A stretch of 64,000 bases of DNA from an uncultured Pelagibacteraceae bacterium (GTDB taxonomy: Bacteria; Pseudomonadota; Alphaproteobacteria; Pelagibacterales; Pelagibacteraceae): assembly GCA_902611265.1 (NCBI GenBank), contig CACLYY010000001.1:1-64000 (forward strand). The letters run 5' to 3'. The translations under genes were made by a program, and so were the position numbers. This document shows positions 37,240 through 45,919 of the stretch, piece after piece (within the stretch, counting starts at the first letter, position 1; every line of letters starts with the position of its first letter). The notes beneath the pieces were generated by a model that saw only the letters and a program-made list of their open reading frames with translations, did not search any database and was not told where the DNA came from.

Positions 37240-37830
37240 CTAAGCTTGTGTATCTACTATTAACCAATTAGGATTTTTTGAAGTACCATCTTTAGTAAAT
37301 TTCCATGTATCGAGTACTTTTTTAACTTTTTGTGAATCCCCAGATACAATTTTATTATCTTTATCTTTAATGCATGAAATAATTTCACTTACAAACTCAA
37401 CGCTTACTTCAAGCATATTTTTGTTTTGAGAATGCTCTTTTATTTCTGCAGAATTAATACCAATAAACGTAGTTTCAGAAGTAACATTTCTAGCTTTTTT
37501 ATCTTTAATTGCGTCATCAAATTGATCATAAACACTTTTGTCTAAAAGATTTTTAATAGATTTTAGATCACCTTTAGAAAAACTAGTTATTACGGTTTCG
37601 TAAGCTATTTTTGCACCATTCAAGAAATCTTTTTTCGCGGCATCGTCAAAAGTTTCAGCGTTCAAAATAGGAGAAGACTTCTTTTCTTGAACTTCCTCGT
37701 GTGGAAATGTGGAGTTTATATTCTCCTCAAAGCCTGTTTTTTTTCCTAAAATACCCCTTAATCTAAGGAAAATAAATCCAGCTATCATTGCCAATAATAT
37801 AATATCGATGTATTCAAAACTATAACTCAT
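37240..37830 (-). CDS. Tim44/TimA-like inner-membrane protein
   Basis: A 196-residue protein with one N-terminal transmembrane helix (about residues 6-24) and a C-terminal Tim44-like domain, including ALFLxGAK-type FLNGAKIAYETVITSFSKGDLKSIKNLLDKSVYDQFDDAI and the VSEFVSEI-like strand ending in FTKDGTSKNPNWLIVDTQA. In alphaproteobacteria this family sits beside fxsA and secB. It may act at the inner membrane in protein export or assembly. ATG at 37830 was chosen because the membrane helix follows directly; an upstream ATG at 37872 is possible. Confidence 0.87.
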   Translation of the reverse strand: MSYSFEYIDIILLAMIAGFIFLRLRGILGKKTGFEENINSTFPHEEVQEKKSSPILNAETFDDAAKKDFLNGAKIAYETVITSFSKGDLKSIKNLLDKSVYDQFDDAIKDKKARNVTSETTFIGINSAEIKEHSQNKNMLEVSVEFVSEIISCIKDKDNKIVSGDSQKVKKVLDTWKFTKDGTSKNPNWLIVDTQA

Positions 37831-37888
37831 AGAATTATAATATTTACTATGTTGATTAATTTCAACCTGCAATTTACACTATAGACAA

Positions 37889-38317
37889 ATGAACACAGCA
37901 TTAATTCTTATTTTAGGAATTCCTCTTATTGAAATCTACTTATTCATAAAAGTTGGGTCTCAAATAGGGGCATTAAATACAATTTTGCTGATACTTGTTA
38001 CTGCAATTCTTGGTATTTGGTATGCAAGATATGAGGGTTTTAACACTTTAAGATCAGGAATGTCTCAATTAATCAAAAATGAACTACCTCTTTATGAGAT
38101 AGTTTCTGGAGCAGCAATAGCATTTGCAGCTTTATTATTAATATTACCAGGGTTTGCAACTGATGTTATAGGTATTCTGTTAGTTTTCCCAGTTACAAGA
38201 AAATTAATTTTAAGAAAATATTCAAAAAAATATTCTACAAAAAACAAAAGCAAATCTAGTGAAAAAAGTTTTATAGAGGGTGAGTATGAGGATATAGAGG
38301 ATAAAGATGGAAAATAA
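37889..38317 (+). CDS. fxsA: FxsA-family membrane protein
   Basis: A 142-residue FxsA homologue with three to four hydrophobic segments and the hallmark LILGIPLIEIYLFIKVGSQIGALNTILLILVTAILG start and LLILPGFATDVIGILLVFPVTRKLI segment. The C-terminal tail is charged. FxsA is known for suppressing F-exclusion of phage T7 in E. coli; its normal role is unclear. It overlaps secB by 11 bases. Confidence 0.93.
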   Translation: MNTALILILGIPLIEIYLFIKVGSQIGALNTILLILVTAILGIWYARYEGFNTLRSGMSQLIKNELPLYEIVSGAAIAFAALLLILPGFATDVIGILLVFPVTRKLILRKYSKKYSTKNKSKSSEKSFIEGEYEDIEDKDGK

Positions 38318-38729
38318 ATACAAAATAATATTAAGTTATATTCAAGATTTATCTGTTGAAATACCAAGTCCTGAAAGCTTAATAACAATTAGAAACACCA
38401 CGCCAGAATATCGAATGAGTGTTGATATAAGCACTAAACCAGCAAAAAGAAAAATGGTAGAAGTATTAACCACTTTGACTTATGCAAATCCAAACAAAAA
38501 AAAAGCTCAGGGTTATTTTCAAATAAAATATGCAACAGTAATTGATATTTTAGATTTAAAAATTGAAAAAAAAGAATTAGAAAAAATAATTTTGTGTGAT
38601 CTGCAAACAAAAATATACCCTGAATTAGAGCAAAAGTTTTTGACCATTCTTAAAAATTCAGGTCTTCCTGATTTAAAGTTTGGAAAGAAAATAGATTTTG
38701 AGGAGCTATATAAAACTCGACTAAATTAG
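38307..38729 (+). CDS. secB: Protein-export chaperone SecB
   Basis: SecB (140 residues) holds preproteins unfolded for SecA. Recognisable segments are IQDLSVEIPSPESL, the beta-strand region RMSVDISTKPAKRKMVEVLTTLTYANP, and C-terminal helix text, although the AT-rich sequence is divergent. Synteny with fxsA, the Tim44-like gene and dnaQ is typical of alphaproteobacteria. Its stop overlaps the dnaQ stop by four bases (TTAG). Confidence 0.9.
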   Translation: MENKYKIILSYIQDLSVEIPSPESLITIRNTTPEYRMSVDISTKPAKRKMVEVLTTLTYANPNKKKAQGYFQIKYATVIDILDLKIEKKELEKIILCDLQTKIYPELEQKFLTILKNSGLPDLKFGKKIDFEELYKTRLN

Positions 38730-39388
38730 AAATAGTTTTTTTTAAAATTTTTTTTTAAAAACTCTGAATGATCTAATAATTCCTTTTCAGTTGGAAAAAT
38801 AATTTTTTTGTAGTAGTCACGTTTATCATCCAATGTAATTTTCGATTCATTATTTTCAGCTAAATCAAATGTAGGTTCTTTTTGATCAATAAGATTAATA
38901 TAGACTTTTGCAAGTAACTCGCAGTCAATCAAGGCAGTATGCTTTTTCCTTCTAGAATTATCAATTCTAAATCTTTTACACAGTGCATCTAGACTTATTC
39001 CAGAACCTGGGAATTTATTTCTAGCAAGTTCTAAAGTATCAATTATATTTGAATTACTTATTTTGGGCTTTCCAATTAAGGATAATTCGTTATTTAAATG
39101 CCCAATATCAAAGTCAGCGTTATGAATTATAATTTTTTTATCCTGAATAAAAGATAAAAAATCTTCAACAACTTCTGAAAATTTTTGTTTATTAGACAAA
39201 AATTCATCAGTGTAACCGTGAACCTCAAAAGCTTTCTCAGACACCTTTCTTTCTGGATTCAAATAAACATGAAATACATTTTTGGTTGGGACTAGATCAT
39301 CTAACTCTATACAGCCAATTTCTACAATTCGATGTCCATCTCTTACGGACAATCCTGTAGTTTCTGTATCAAGAACTAATTCTTTCAT
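38726..39388 (-). CDS. dnaQ: DNA polymerase III epsilon subunit (3'-5' exonuclease)
   Basis: DnaQ (220 residues) is the proofreading exonuclease. Exo I is LDTETTGLS (residues 6-14), Exo II is HNADFDIGHLNNEL near residue 94, and Exo III is RKKHTALIDCELLAKVY with the catalytic His and Asp. Its start lies 20 bases inside the coaE 3' end, the usual coaE-dnaQ tandem. Confidence 0.95.
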   Translation of the reverse strand: MKELVLDTETTGLSVRDGHRIVEIGCIELDDLVPTKNVFHVYLNPERKVSEKAFEVHGYTDEFLSNKQKFSEVVEDFLSFIQDKKIIIHNADFDIGHLNNELSLIGKPKISNSNIIDTLELARNKFPGSGISLDALCKRFRIDNSRRKKHTALIDCELLAKVYINLIDQKEPTFDLAENNESKITLDDKRDYYKKIIFPTEKELLDHSEFLKKNFKKNYF

Positions 39389-39956
39389 TAAAAATTTTTC
39401 TTTTTATAATTTTAATATTTTTTTTTAAGCTTTGAAGTTTAAAATTGTTCTTAATAACAAAATCAGATATTTTCTTTTTATAAGCAAGAGATCTTTGTGA
39501 TTTTCTAAGGCTATCAATTATTTTTTTATTGTAAAAAGGTCTTTTTTTAAGTCTTTTATTTATCTCATTTTTGTTTGAATGAACAAATATTAAATAAAAA
39601 TTTTTATCATACAGTTTGTTTTCAACTAATAAGGGTATGTCTAGTACAACCATCTTTTTTCTATTATTTTTTTTAAAAAAATTGACCATCCTCTTCCTGA
39701 CGATGGGATGCACAATATTAGATATTTTTTTCAGATTTTTTTTGTTTGCTTTAATAAGACTTCCCAGCTCATCTTTTTTCAAAGATTTTGACTTAATAAA
39801 TTTTGGAAATTTTTTTTTTATTTTTTTATAACAAGATTTGTCGTTTTTGTAGATATCACTAACTTCTTTATCAGCATTAAAAACTGGATAACCAAATTGT
39901 TTTGCAACAAAGCTTTTGCCTGAACCTATGTCACCTAAAATACCAATTTTAATCAA
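39369..39956 (-). CDS. coaE: Dephospho-CoA kinase
   Basis: CoaE (195 residues) performs the last step of CoA synthesis. The P-loop GDIGSGKS (residues 8-15), FNADKEVSDIY, the HPIVRKRM segment and VLDIPLLVENKLY are diagnostic. It is very Lys-rich. Its start overlaps the aroE stop by four bases. Confidence 0.94.
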   Translation of the reverse strand: MIKIGILGDIGSGKSFVAKQFGYPVFNADKEVSDIYKNDKSCYKKIKKKFPKFIKSKSLKKDELGSLIKANKKNLKKISNIVHPIVRKRMVNFFKKNNRKKMVVLDIPLLVENKLYDKNFYLIFVHSNKNEINKRLKKRPFYNKKIIDSLRKSQRSLAYKKKISDFVIKNNFKLQSLKKNIKIIKRKIFNERISS

Positions 39957-40744
39957 TTTAAAAGCTCCATGACTTTATCATCTACTTTGGGCTCTAAGTT
40001 ATTCCATATTTTAAAGGAGGCTTGAGCTTGATAAACAAACATTTTTTTTCCATTTTCTATTTTATTTCCATTTTTTTTTGCGTTTCCTAAGAAATTAGTT
40101 TCTGAAGGATTATAGATGACATCATAAAAAAATTTTTCAGGGCTAATTTTAGAGTAATCTAAAATAATATTTTCGTCATTTTTCAAGCCTAAGCTAGTTG
40201 CATTAATAATCATGTCAAAATCTGGTATTGTTCCCCATTTGATAATTTCGATTTCATTAAAGGTTTTTTTTAAATTTTCAGCTTTGCTTTGTGTTCTATT
40301 GCTTATAAATATTTTTTTGGCACTCATATTTTTTAAAGCCACTATTATTGATGGCGAAACTCCTCCCGCGCCCAATATTAGTATATTTTTCCCAACAATA
40401 TCATAATTTGTATGTTTAATGGCCAACTCAAATCCTTCTATATCTGTATTGTGACCTATTACCATTCCATCTCTCAAATATATCGTATTTACTGATTGTG
40501 TTTTTTGAGCCTCATTAGATAGTTTATCTAAAAAAGGTATTACAGAATTTTTAAAAGGAACAGTAACATTAATTCCATCAATTTTCTTTTCTCTCACATC
40601 TTTAACCAAATTATCTAATTCTGATATAACTAATTTTTTTTTATCGTAAACAGCTTTTAAATTATTAGATTTTATCCAGTAATTATGCAACTTTGGAGAT
40701 AAAGAATGTTCAATTGGGTTTCCTATAACAAAAAATTTTTTCAT
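39953..40744 (-). CDS. aroE: Shikimate dehydrogenase
   Basis: AroE (263 residues) reduces 3-dehydroshikimate with NADPH. Substrate-binding IGNPIEHSLSPKLHN, the catalytic region GINVTVPFKNSVIPFLD (Lys and later Asp in NTDIEGF) and the NADP fold ILGAGGVSPSIIVAL are present. It follows a polysaccharide lyase gene by three bases; in related alphaproteobacteria aroE usually follows maf directly. Confidence 0.95.
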   Translation of the reverse strand: MKKFFVIGNPIEHSLSPKLHNYWIKSNNLKAVYDKKKLVISELDNLVKDVREKKIDGINVTVPFKNSVIPFLDKLSNEAQKTQSVNTIYLRDGMVIGHNTDIEGFELAIKHTNYDIVGKNILILGAGGVSPSIIVALKNMSAKKIFISNRTQSKAENLKKTFNEIEIIKWGTIPDFDMIINATSLGLKNDENIILDYSKISPEKFFYDVIYNPSETNFLGNAKKNGNKIENGKKMFVYQAQASFKIWNNLEPKVDDKVMELLN

Positions 40745-40747
40745 TTT

Positions 40748-41746
40748 TTAATTTAAATCAAGTCTTTTTAATTTTCTTTTTAACTTATGTATTTTTTTAG
40801 AAATTTCTGGATCATTATTTTCTTTAATCTTTATTTTAAGTATTGCTAATTCCTCTTGTAACAATTCTTTTTCACTTTTTTTATACTCTAATTCTATTGG
40901 GTAGTTTAAATTACCTAAAACACTTTCCATTGTTTCTCCTGTATTAATGTTATCATAGTAAACAACTGTGGTACCACCGTCTTTACCCATGCTCCACAGT
41001 CTATTTACAGCATTTCTATATATCCCAATCTTTAAATAAGCATTATTTTTATTTTCATAAATAGTTGGTCCTTTTACATCGTAAATAAATTTTCCATTTG
41101 CCCAAACTCTATAAAATCCATCTTCTTTATCTGACCAATTTACATTAATAAGTATGTCAATCCATTTACCAATCGGATCAATGCTTCTGCTCTTACATTC
41201 AGATCCACACACCACATTGCTGAATGTATACTTTCCATCATTATGCTCAAAGTGAGCTTGTTGAATATATTTCTTATGCAATTTTGAGTGAAACTGTCCC
41301 ATTTTTAAACTCGCAGGTTTAAATTTTTCTTGACCTTCTGGTACATAGATTGACCATGAATACCATTTTTCACCTAATTTAAAATACTTGGAATATAATT
41401 CTGCTCTTTCCGACTTATGATCTCTTTCACAATCATTACTAGGTTGGGATCCACCTTCGCCTTTTACTTTAGAGCCATCAAAAGTTCCTCCACACTCACC
41501 GGGCCTAACCTCAAATCTTATACTTTGTTTTCCGTCCCTAACTGGGTGACCATCTTTTTTTGAAACTATTTGAATTTGATGTTTATTTCCTTTAGTTCTG
41601 TGACCAACTTTCCAAACACATCCAAATCCATTTGATATATCTTTTGGTAGACAAAATCTTTCTTCTTTTTTATGCGATATAGATTTTGCATAAGAAAAAC
41701 TTACGGATAATAATCCTAAGACTAAAATCAGTAGAATTTTTTTCAT
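40748..41746 (-). CDS. Secreted polysaccharide lyase, heparin lyase I-like fold
   Basis: A 332-residue exported protein: signal peptide at about residues 1-20, then a jelly-roll polysaccharide lyase domain (Pfam Polysacc_lyase type). Typical text includes IRFEVRPGE, HKSERAELYSKYFKLGEKWYSWSIYVPE, KMGQFHSK, GKWIDILINVNWSDKEDGFYRVWANGKFIYD and the repeated Cys residues. A charged coiled-coil tail follows (about residues 290-332). It would cleave uronate-containing glycans in the periplasm or outside. It overlaps the maf stop by four bases. Confidence 0.85.
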   Translation of the reverse strand: MKKILLILVLGLLSVSFSYAKSISHKKEERFCLPKDISNGFGCVWKVGHRTKGNKHQIQIVSKKDGHPVRDGKQSIRFEVRPGECGGTFDGSKVKGEGGSQPSNDCERDHKSERAELYSKYFKLGEKWYSWSIYVPEGQEKFKPASLKMGQFHSKLHKKYIQQAHFEHNDGKYTFSNVVCGSECKSRSIDPIGKWIDILINVNWSDKEDGFYRVWANGKFIYDVKGPTIYENKNNAYLKIGIYRNAVNRLWSMGKDGGTTVVYYDNINTGETMESVLGNLNYPIELEYKKSEKELLQEELAILKIKIKENNDPEISKKIHKLKRKLKRLDLN

Positions 41747-42327
41747 TTTTGAAGTTCTAAATATTCCTTAATTTTTTTAATAGGCAAACCCATTATCGTG
41801 TCTTCATCGCCATCAATATTTGAAAATAAAGCTCTTCCTTCTCCTTCAATTTGATAAACATTGTAAGCATACAAAGCTTCATCACTTATTTTATTCAGAT
41901 AAGTGATTAATTCATTTTCAGAAAAATCCTTCATGGTCAAGTAAGCTTTATCGGTATAGTTCCAAACCATGGATCCATTTTTAGATATACATACCGAACT
42001 GATCAAAGAGTGTTTTTTTCCATTAAGTTTTTTCAAAATACTTAAAGCCTCTTCCCTGCTTTCTGGTTTTGATATTAACTCCCCTGTTAGATCAATGACA
42101 CTATCTGCTCCTAAAACTAAAGTATTATTTACTTTTTGACTTACCTTATTTGCTTTCAATTCTGCAAGATTTTTGGAAATAATCTCAGGTGAAGCTCCCT
42201 CTTTTAATAGACTCTCTTTTATTGGATCTTCGTCAACATTTGATACTTCAACCCTGTTACTAATGTTATGATTATCTAATATTTCTTTTCTTACCTTACT
42301 TTTTGAAGCTAAAATAATGTTAAGCAT
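41743..42327 (-). CDS. maf: Maf-family nucleoside triphosphate pyrophosphatase
   Basis: A 194-residue Maf protein that hydrolyses non-canonical or excess NTPs to the monophosphate. ILASKSKVRKEILDN (usually ASxSPRR), VLGADSVIDLTGELISKP and the AYNVYQIEGEGRALFSNIDGDEDTIMGLPI segment are characteristic. The normal SPRR is replaced by SKVR, a small variant. Its start overlaps the PPDK/PEPS regulator gene by 8 bases. Confidence 0.93.
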   Translation of the reverse strand: MLNIILASKSKVRKEILDNHNISNRVEVSNVDEDPIKESLLKEGASPEIISKNLAELKANKVSQKVNNTLVLGADSVIDLTGELISKPESREEALSILKKLNGKKHSLISSVCISKNGSMVWNYTDKAYLTMKDFSENELITYLNKISDEALYAYNVYQIEGEGRALFSNIDGDEDTIMGLPIKKIKEYLELQK

Positions 42328-43147
42328 TTTTTTTATTTTTTATTTCATAAATTTTGATTACAGATGCTGCTGTTTCTTCAACTGATTTTCTAGTTACGTC
42401 TATTGTCGGCCAATTATTTTCTTTAAATATTTTTTTAGAACCTTCTAATTCATCCCTAATTTTGTCTATGTTTATGTACTCACTATTTTGATCTTCTTTA
42501 AGAGAATTCAATCTATTTTTTCTTAAATCATATAGTCTCTCAGCCTCAGTTACTAAACCTACAACACAGGGAGAAAAGTTTTTTTCTGTAACCTTCGGTG
42601 GAATTGAATTTTTGTTTACTAATGGAATATTTGAAGTTTTAAAACCTCTGTTAGCTAAATAAATTGCAGTTGGGGTTTTACTTGTCCTGCTTACTCCTAG
42701 CAGGATGATATCAGATTTTTCTATATCATCAGTTTGATTACCATCATCATGATTCATAGTAAACTGAATAGCTTCAATTCTATCGTAGTATTCTTCATTT
42801 AAAATATGTTGACCGCTTGGTTGATGCGAAGCTTTCTGATTAAGCACTTTCGAGAAATTTAAAATTAAATCCCCAAGAACTCCAAAACAAGGTATTTTTC
42901 TTTCGTAGGCTTTTTCTGTAAGATATTTTGCTAATTTACTATTAACAATAGTATATAAAATAATTGAGTTTTTATCTTCTTTTGCCTGTTTTAGTATACT
43001 AAGAGTTTGACTTTCAGTACGAGTAAAGGAAAAATGATTTGTCTCGTATTCGAAATTAGGAAATTGTGCTTTCAAAGCTAAAAAAATTCTATCAAGTGTT
43101 TCGCCTGTAGAGTCTGATATTAAGTATATTTGATATAAATTTCTCAT
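42320..43147 (-). CDS. ppsR: Pyruvate,phosphate dikinase/PEP synthase regulatory protein (DUF299)
   Basis: A 275-residue bifunctional serine/threonine kinase and Pi-dependent phosphorylase that switches PPDK or PEP synthase. The N-terminus is YLISDSTGETLDRI, and the P-loop GVSRTSKTPTAIYLANRGFK lies near residues 150-169. The gene is the RP001-type neighbour of oriC in Rickettsia and Caulobacter; here it is divergent from hemE across the longest gap in the window. Confidence 0.93.
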   Translation of the reverse strand: MRNLYQIYLISDSTGETLDRIFLALKAQFPNFEYETNHFSFTRTESQTLSILKQAKEDKNSIILYTIVNSKLAKYLTEKAYERKIPCFGVLGDLILNFSKVLNQKASHQPSGQHILNEEYYDRIEAIQFTMNHDDGNQTDDIEKSDIILLGVSRTSKTPTAIYLANRGFKTSNIPLVNKNSIPPKVTEKNFSPCVVGLVTEAERLYDLRKNRLNSLKEDQNSEYINIDKIRDELEGSKKIFKENNWPTIDVTRKSVEETAASVIKIYEIKNKKNA

Positions 43148-43431
43148 GTATAAAGCGTTTATAGTCTATAAGTAAAATAAGAAAAATTCAGATTTACTCC
43201 TTTGAATAATAATAGTTAGTTTTTTTTCCATCAAATTAACTAAATTATAAAATGTTAACAAAGTTATACATAATATACATAAAATATGAGAAATCTTGAT
43301 TAATCCTTATAAAATAGAGCTAATTTAAGATCTTAATTATTAATAAAGAGTTAACAAACTGTGATAATTGACTAATTTACGTTATTCACAATACATAATA
43401 CTAATAAAGTAAATAATATATATCTATTTAT
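43148..43431. other. oriC: Putative chromosomal replication origin (oriC)
   Basis: The 284-base gap between ppsR and hemE contains no gene. In Caulobacter and Rickettsia oriC lies between the same two genes. The gap is very AT-rich, holds a perfect DnaA-box match TTATTCACA at 43382-43390, a one-mismatch box TTATACATA at 43264-43272, a repeated GTTAACAAA (43254 and 43350 area) and a 12-bp palindrome TTAAGATCTTAA at 43325-43336. Genes run away from the gap on both sides for several kb, and parAB with parS is about 9 kb to the right. The position is inferred; no skew analysis was possible. Confidence 0.6.
43382..43390 (+). promoter_or_regulatory. Candidate DnaA box
   Basis: TTATTCACA matches the consensus TTATNCACA exactly and lies 42 bases upstream of hemE in the putative origin. 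Confidence 0.5.
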
Positions 43432-44433
43432 ATGAGTCCCTTAACTAACTGTATAAAAAATAAAGATACTAAAACTAATCCTATATGGTTAATGAGACAA
43501 GCAGGAAGGTATTTACCCGAATTTCGAGAGATAAGAAGAAAAAATACAGATTTTATAAAACTTTGTTTAAATAGCGATTTAGCATCTGAAATAACTCTTC
43601 AACCTATAAAGAGATTTGGGTTTGATGGTGCAGTAATATTTTCTGACATTTTGATGTTACCATATGGTCTTGGTCAAAAGGTAGAATTCGAAAAAAATTT
43701 TGGACCAAAACTTGGAGAAATAGAATTAGATAATATTAAAAATGTTGACGAAATTAACTTTACAGAAAAAGTTTATAAAGTTTACAAAGCAATTTCCAAA
43801 ACTTCCCAGGACCCTTTAATGGGTAATAAAGACATGATAGGTTTTGTTGGAGCTCCATGGACTATTCTTGTATATATGATTAATAGATCATCACCAAAAA
43901 AAGGTCTTACAAGTGAATTCTTTAAAGATGATTTTTTAATAAATAGACTATTACAAATCATTGAAAAATTCCTAAAAGTTCATATAAAAAATCAAGTTGA
44001 GGCTGGGGCTAAAGTAATTCAAATTTTTGATAGTTGGGCAGGATTATTAGATGATAAAATTCCTGAATATATTTATATACCCACATTAAATATTGTAGAA
44101 TATGTTAAACAATTAGGCATACCTGTAATTTGTTTTCCAAGAGGTATTAAAAATTACAAAAATTTCTGTGAAATAGTTAAACCAGATGCAGTAAATATAG
44201 ACTATGATGTTGATCCAGAAAAAATAGTAAAAGAAATAAAAATTCCCATTCAGGGGGGACTCGACCCTAAAATATTATTAACTGATAAAGAAATTCTTAA
44301 AAAAGAAGTGGAAAAATATCTTCATATTTTTAAGGATCATCCATACATATTTAATTTAGGACATGGAATTCTACCAGAAACTAAAATTGAAATGGTTGAA
44401 GACTTGATTAAAATTGTAAGAGACTTTAAATGA
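43432..44433 (+). CDS. hemE: Uroporphyrinogen decarboxylase
   Basis: HemE (333 residues) decarboxylates uroporphyrinogen III to coproporphyrinogen III. PIWLMRQAGRYLPEFRE with the catalytic Arg residues at the N-terminus, FSDILMLPYGLG, FVGAPWTILVY and the C-terminal FNLGHGILPET are diagnostic. First gene to the right of the putative origin; it overlaps hemH by four bases. Confidence 0.97.
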   Translation: MSPLTNCIKNKDTKTNPIWLMRQAGRYLPEFREIRRKNTDFIKLCLNSDLASEITLQPIKRFGFDGAVIFSDILMLPYGLGQKVEFEKNFGPKLGEIELDNIKNVDEINFTEKVYKVYKAISKTSQDPLMGNKDMIGFVGAPWTILVYMINRSSPKKGLTSEFFKDDFLINRLLQIIEKFLKVHIKNQVEAGAKVIQIFDSWAGLLDDKIPEYIYIPTLNIVEYVKQLGIPVICFPRGIKNYKNFCEIVKPDAVNIDYDVDPEKIVKEIKIPIQGGLDPKILLTDKEILKKEVEKYLHIFKDHPYIFNLGHGILPETKIEMVEDLIKIVRDFK

Positions 44434-45422
44434 CAATAGACCACCCAAAAGTTAACTATGGAAAAACAGGGGTTTTAATTGTAAATCTTGGCACACCCGA
44501 TTCCACTAGTTGGCTGGATATAAGGAAATATTTAAAGGAATTTTTATCAGATAGAAGAGTTATCGAAGTAAATCCTTTTATTTGGCAAGTAATTCTTAAC
44601 TTATTTATACTTACTTTCAGACCATCAAAAACAGCTAAAGCCTACAAAGAAATATGGATGAAAGACAAGAACATGTCACCACTTAGGTTTTTTACAGAAA
44701 GCCAAGCCCATAAATTATCTGAGAAAATTGGCAATGAAAACTTGATTGTTGATTTTGCTATGAGATATGGCAATCCAAGTATTAAAAACAAAATAAATGA
44801 TCTTCATGAAAAGGGTTGTGAAAATTTAATTGTGCTACCTCTTTATCCTCAATATGCTGCAGCAACGACTGCAACTGTATGTGATGAGGTTTATAGAACC
44901 CTGATGAAAATGAGGTGGCAACCAAATTTAAAAATAATTCCTCATTATGAGTCTGAACCTCTTTATATAGATGCTATTAAAAATAGTATTGTAAAAAAAA
45001 TTAACGAAATTAATTGGAAACCAGACTTAATAGTAGCTTCGTATCATGGAATACCAAAAAAATATTTTGACAAGGGCGATCCTTATCATTGCTATTGTCA
45101 TAAAACCACAAGACTTATTTCTGAAAAATATTCAGATATTAAAATTTTGACAACATTTCAATCAAGATTTGGCCCTCAAGAATGGCTACAACCTTATACA
45201 GATAAAACTTTTGAAGCCTTGCCAAAAGAGGGAAAAAAAAATATTTTAGTTATATGTCCTGGTTTTTCATCTGATTGTGTAGAGACTTTAGAAGAAATAT
45301 CCATCCAAGGGAAAGAAAGTTTTATCAAATCAGGCGGTGAAAACTTTGAAATGATACCTTGCTTAAATGATAATGAAGATCATATTTCTTTATTCAAACA
45401 TCTTATTTCAAAGAATTTATAA
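44430..45422 (+). CDS. hemH: Ferrochelatase
   Basis: HemH (330 residues) inserts Fe2+ into protoporphyrin IX. LIVNLGTPDS, the YGNPS region, LPLYPQYAAATT, SYHGIPKKYFDKGDPYHCYC with the active-site His, and the CPGFSSDCVETLEEI Glu region are all visible. Coupled to hemE; hemJ follows by three bases, giving a terminal heme-synthesis operon. Confidence 0.97.
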   Translation: MTIDHPKVNYGKTGVLIVNLGTPDSTSWLDIRKYLKEFLSDRRVIEVNPFIWQVILNLFILTFRPSKTAKAYKEIWMKDKNMSPLRFFTESQAHKLSEKIGNENLIVDFAMRYGNPSIKNKINDLHEKGCENLIVLPLYPQYAAATTATVCDEVYRTLMKMRWQPNLKIIPHYESEPLYIDAIKNSIVKKINEINWKPDLIVASYHGIPKKYFDKGDPYHCYCHKTTRLISEKYSDIKILTTFQSRFGPQEWLQPYTDKTFEALPKEGKKNILVICPGFSSDCVETLEEISIQGKESFIKSGGENFEMIPCLNDNEDHISLFKHLISKNL

Positions 45423-45425
45423 TCA

Positions 45426-45860
45426 ATGAGTGGGTATCTTTTATTTAAATCACTTCATCTAATAGCAGTAATTTCTTGGATGGCAGGGTTATTATATTTA
45501 CCAAGAATATTTGTTTATCACGTCGAAAATTTTGAAAAGGATCAAGCTACTGAAATTTTTGAAACGATGGAAAGAAAGCTTTATAATTATATAATGCGAC
45601 CAGCCATGATTTTGTCTTGGCTTTTTGGAATTATATTAATTTGGATAAATGGAATTGAAAGTTTCGCCTATTTATGGCTACAGCTTAAAATTCTGTCAGT
45701 AGTGATTTTAACAATTTACCATGAGTATCTGGGCAAATGTATGCGCTCGTTAAAATCTAAAGAAAACTCAAAATCATCCAGATTTTTTAGAATAATAAAC
45801 GAAATACCAACAGTATTGCTTATTTTCATTGTTTTTATTGTGGTTTTTAAGCCTATCTAG
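45426..45860 (+). CDS. hemJ: Protoporphyrinogen oxidase HemJ
   Basis: A 144-residue HemJ/UPF0093 membrane protein with four transmembrane helices that oxidises protoporphyrinogen IX. The conserved His in FKSLHLIAVISWMAGLLYLPRIFVYH and the later LQLKILSVVILTIYHEYLGK segment are characteristic. It directly follows hemH. Confidence 0.92.
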   Translation: MSGYLLFKSLHLIAVISWMAGLLYLPRIFVYHVENFEKDQATEIFETMERKLYNYIMRPAMILSWLFGIILIWINGIESFAYLWLQLKILSVVILTIYHEYLGKCMRSLKSKENSKSSRFFRIINEIPTVLLIFIVFIVVFKPI

Positions 45861-45919
45861 GGTTGAAATTTTTACATCAGTATATATATTTAAAACATCT
45901 TTAACAAAAACTTCCACAC

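Noticed and set aside
43148..43431. A hidden gene in the ppsR-hemE gap
   Set aside because: Stops are frequent in all frames and nothing looks conserved as protein.
45861..45919. Possible regulatory RNA upstream of rho
   Set aside because: The 59-base leader is AT-rich with no stable stem visible by eye.
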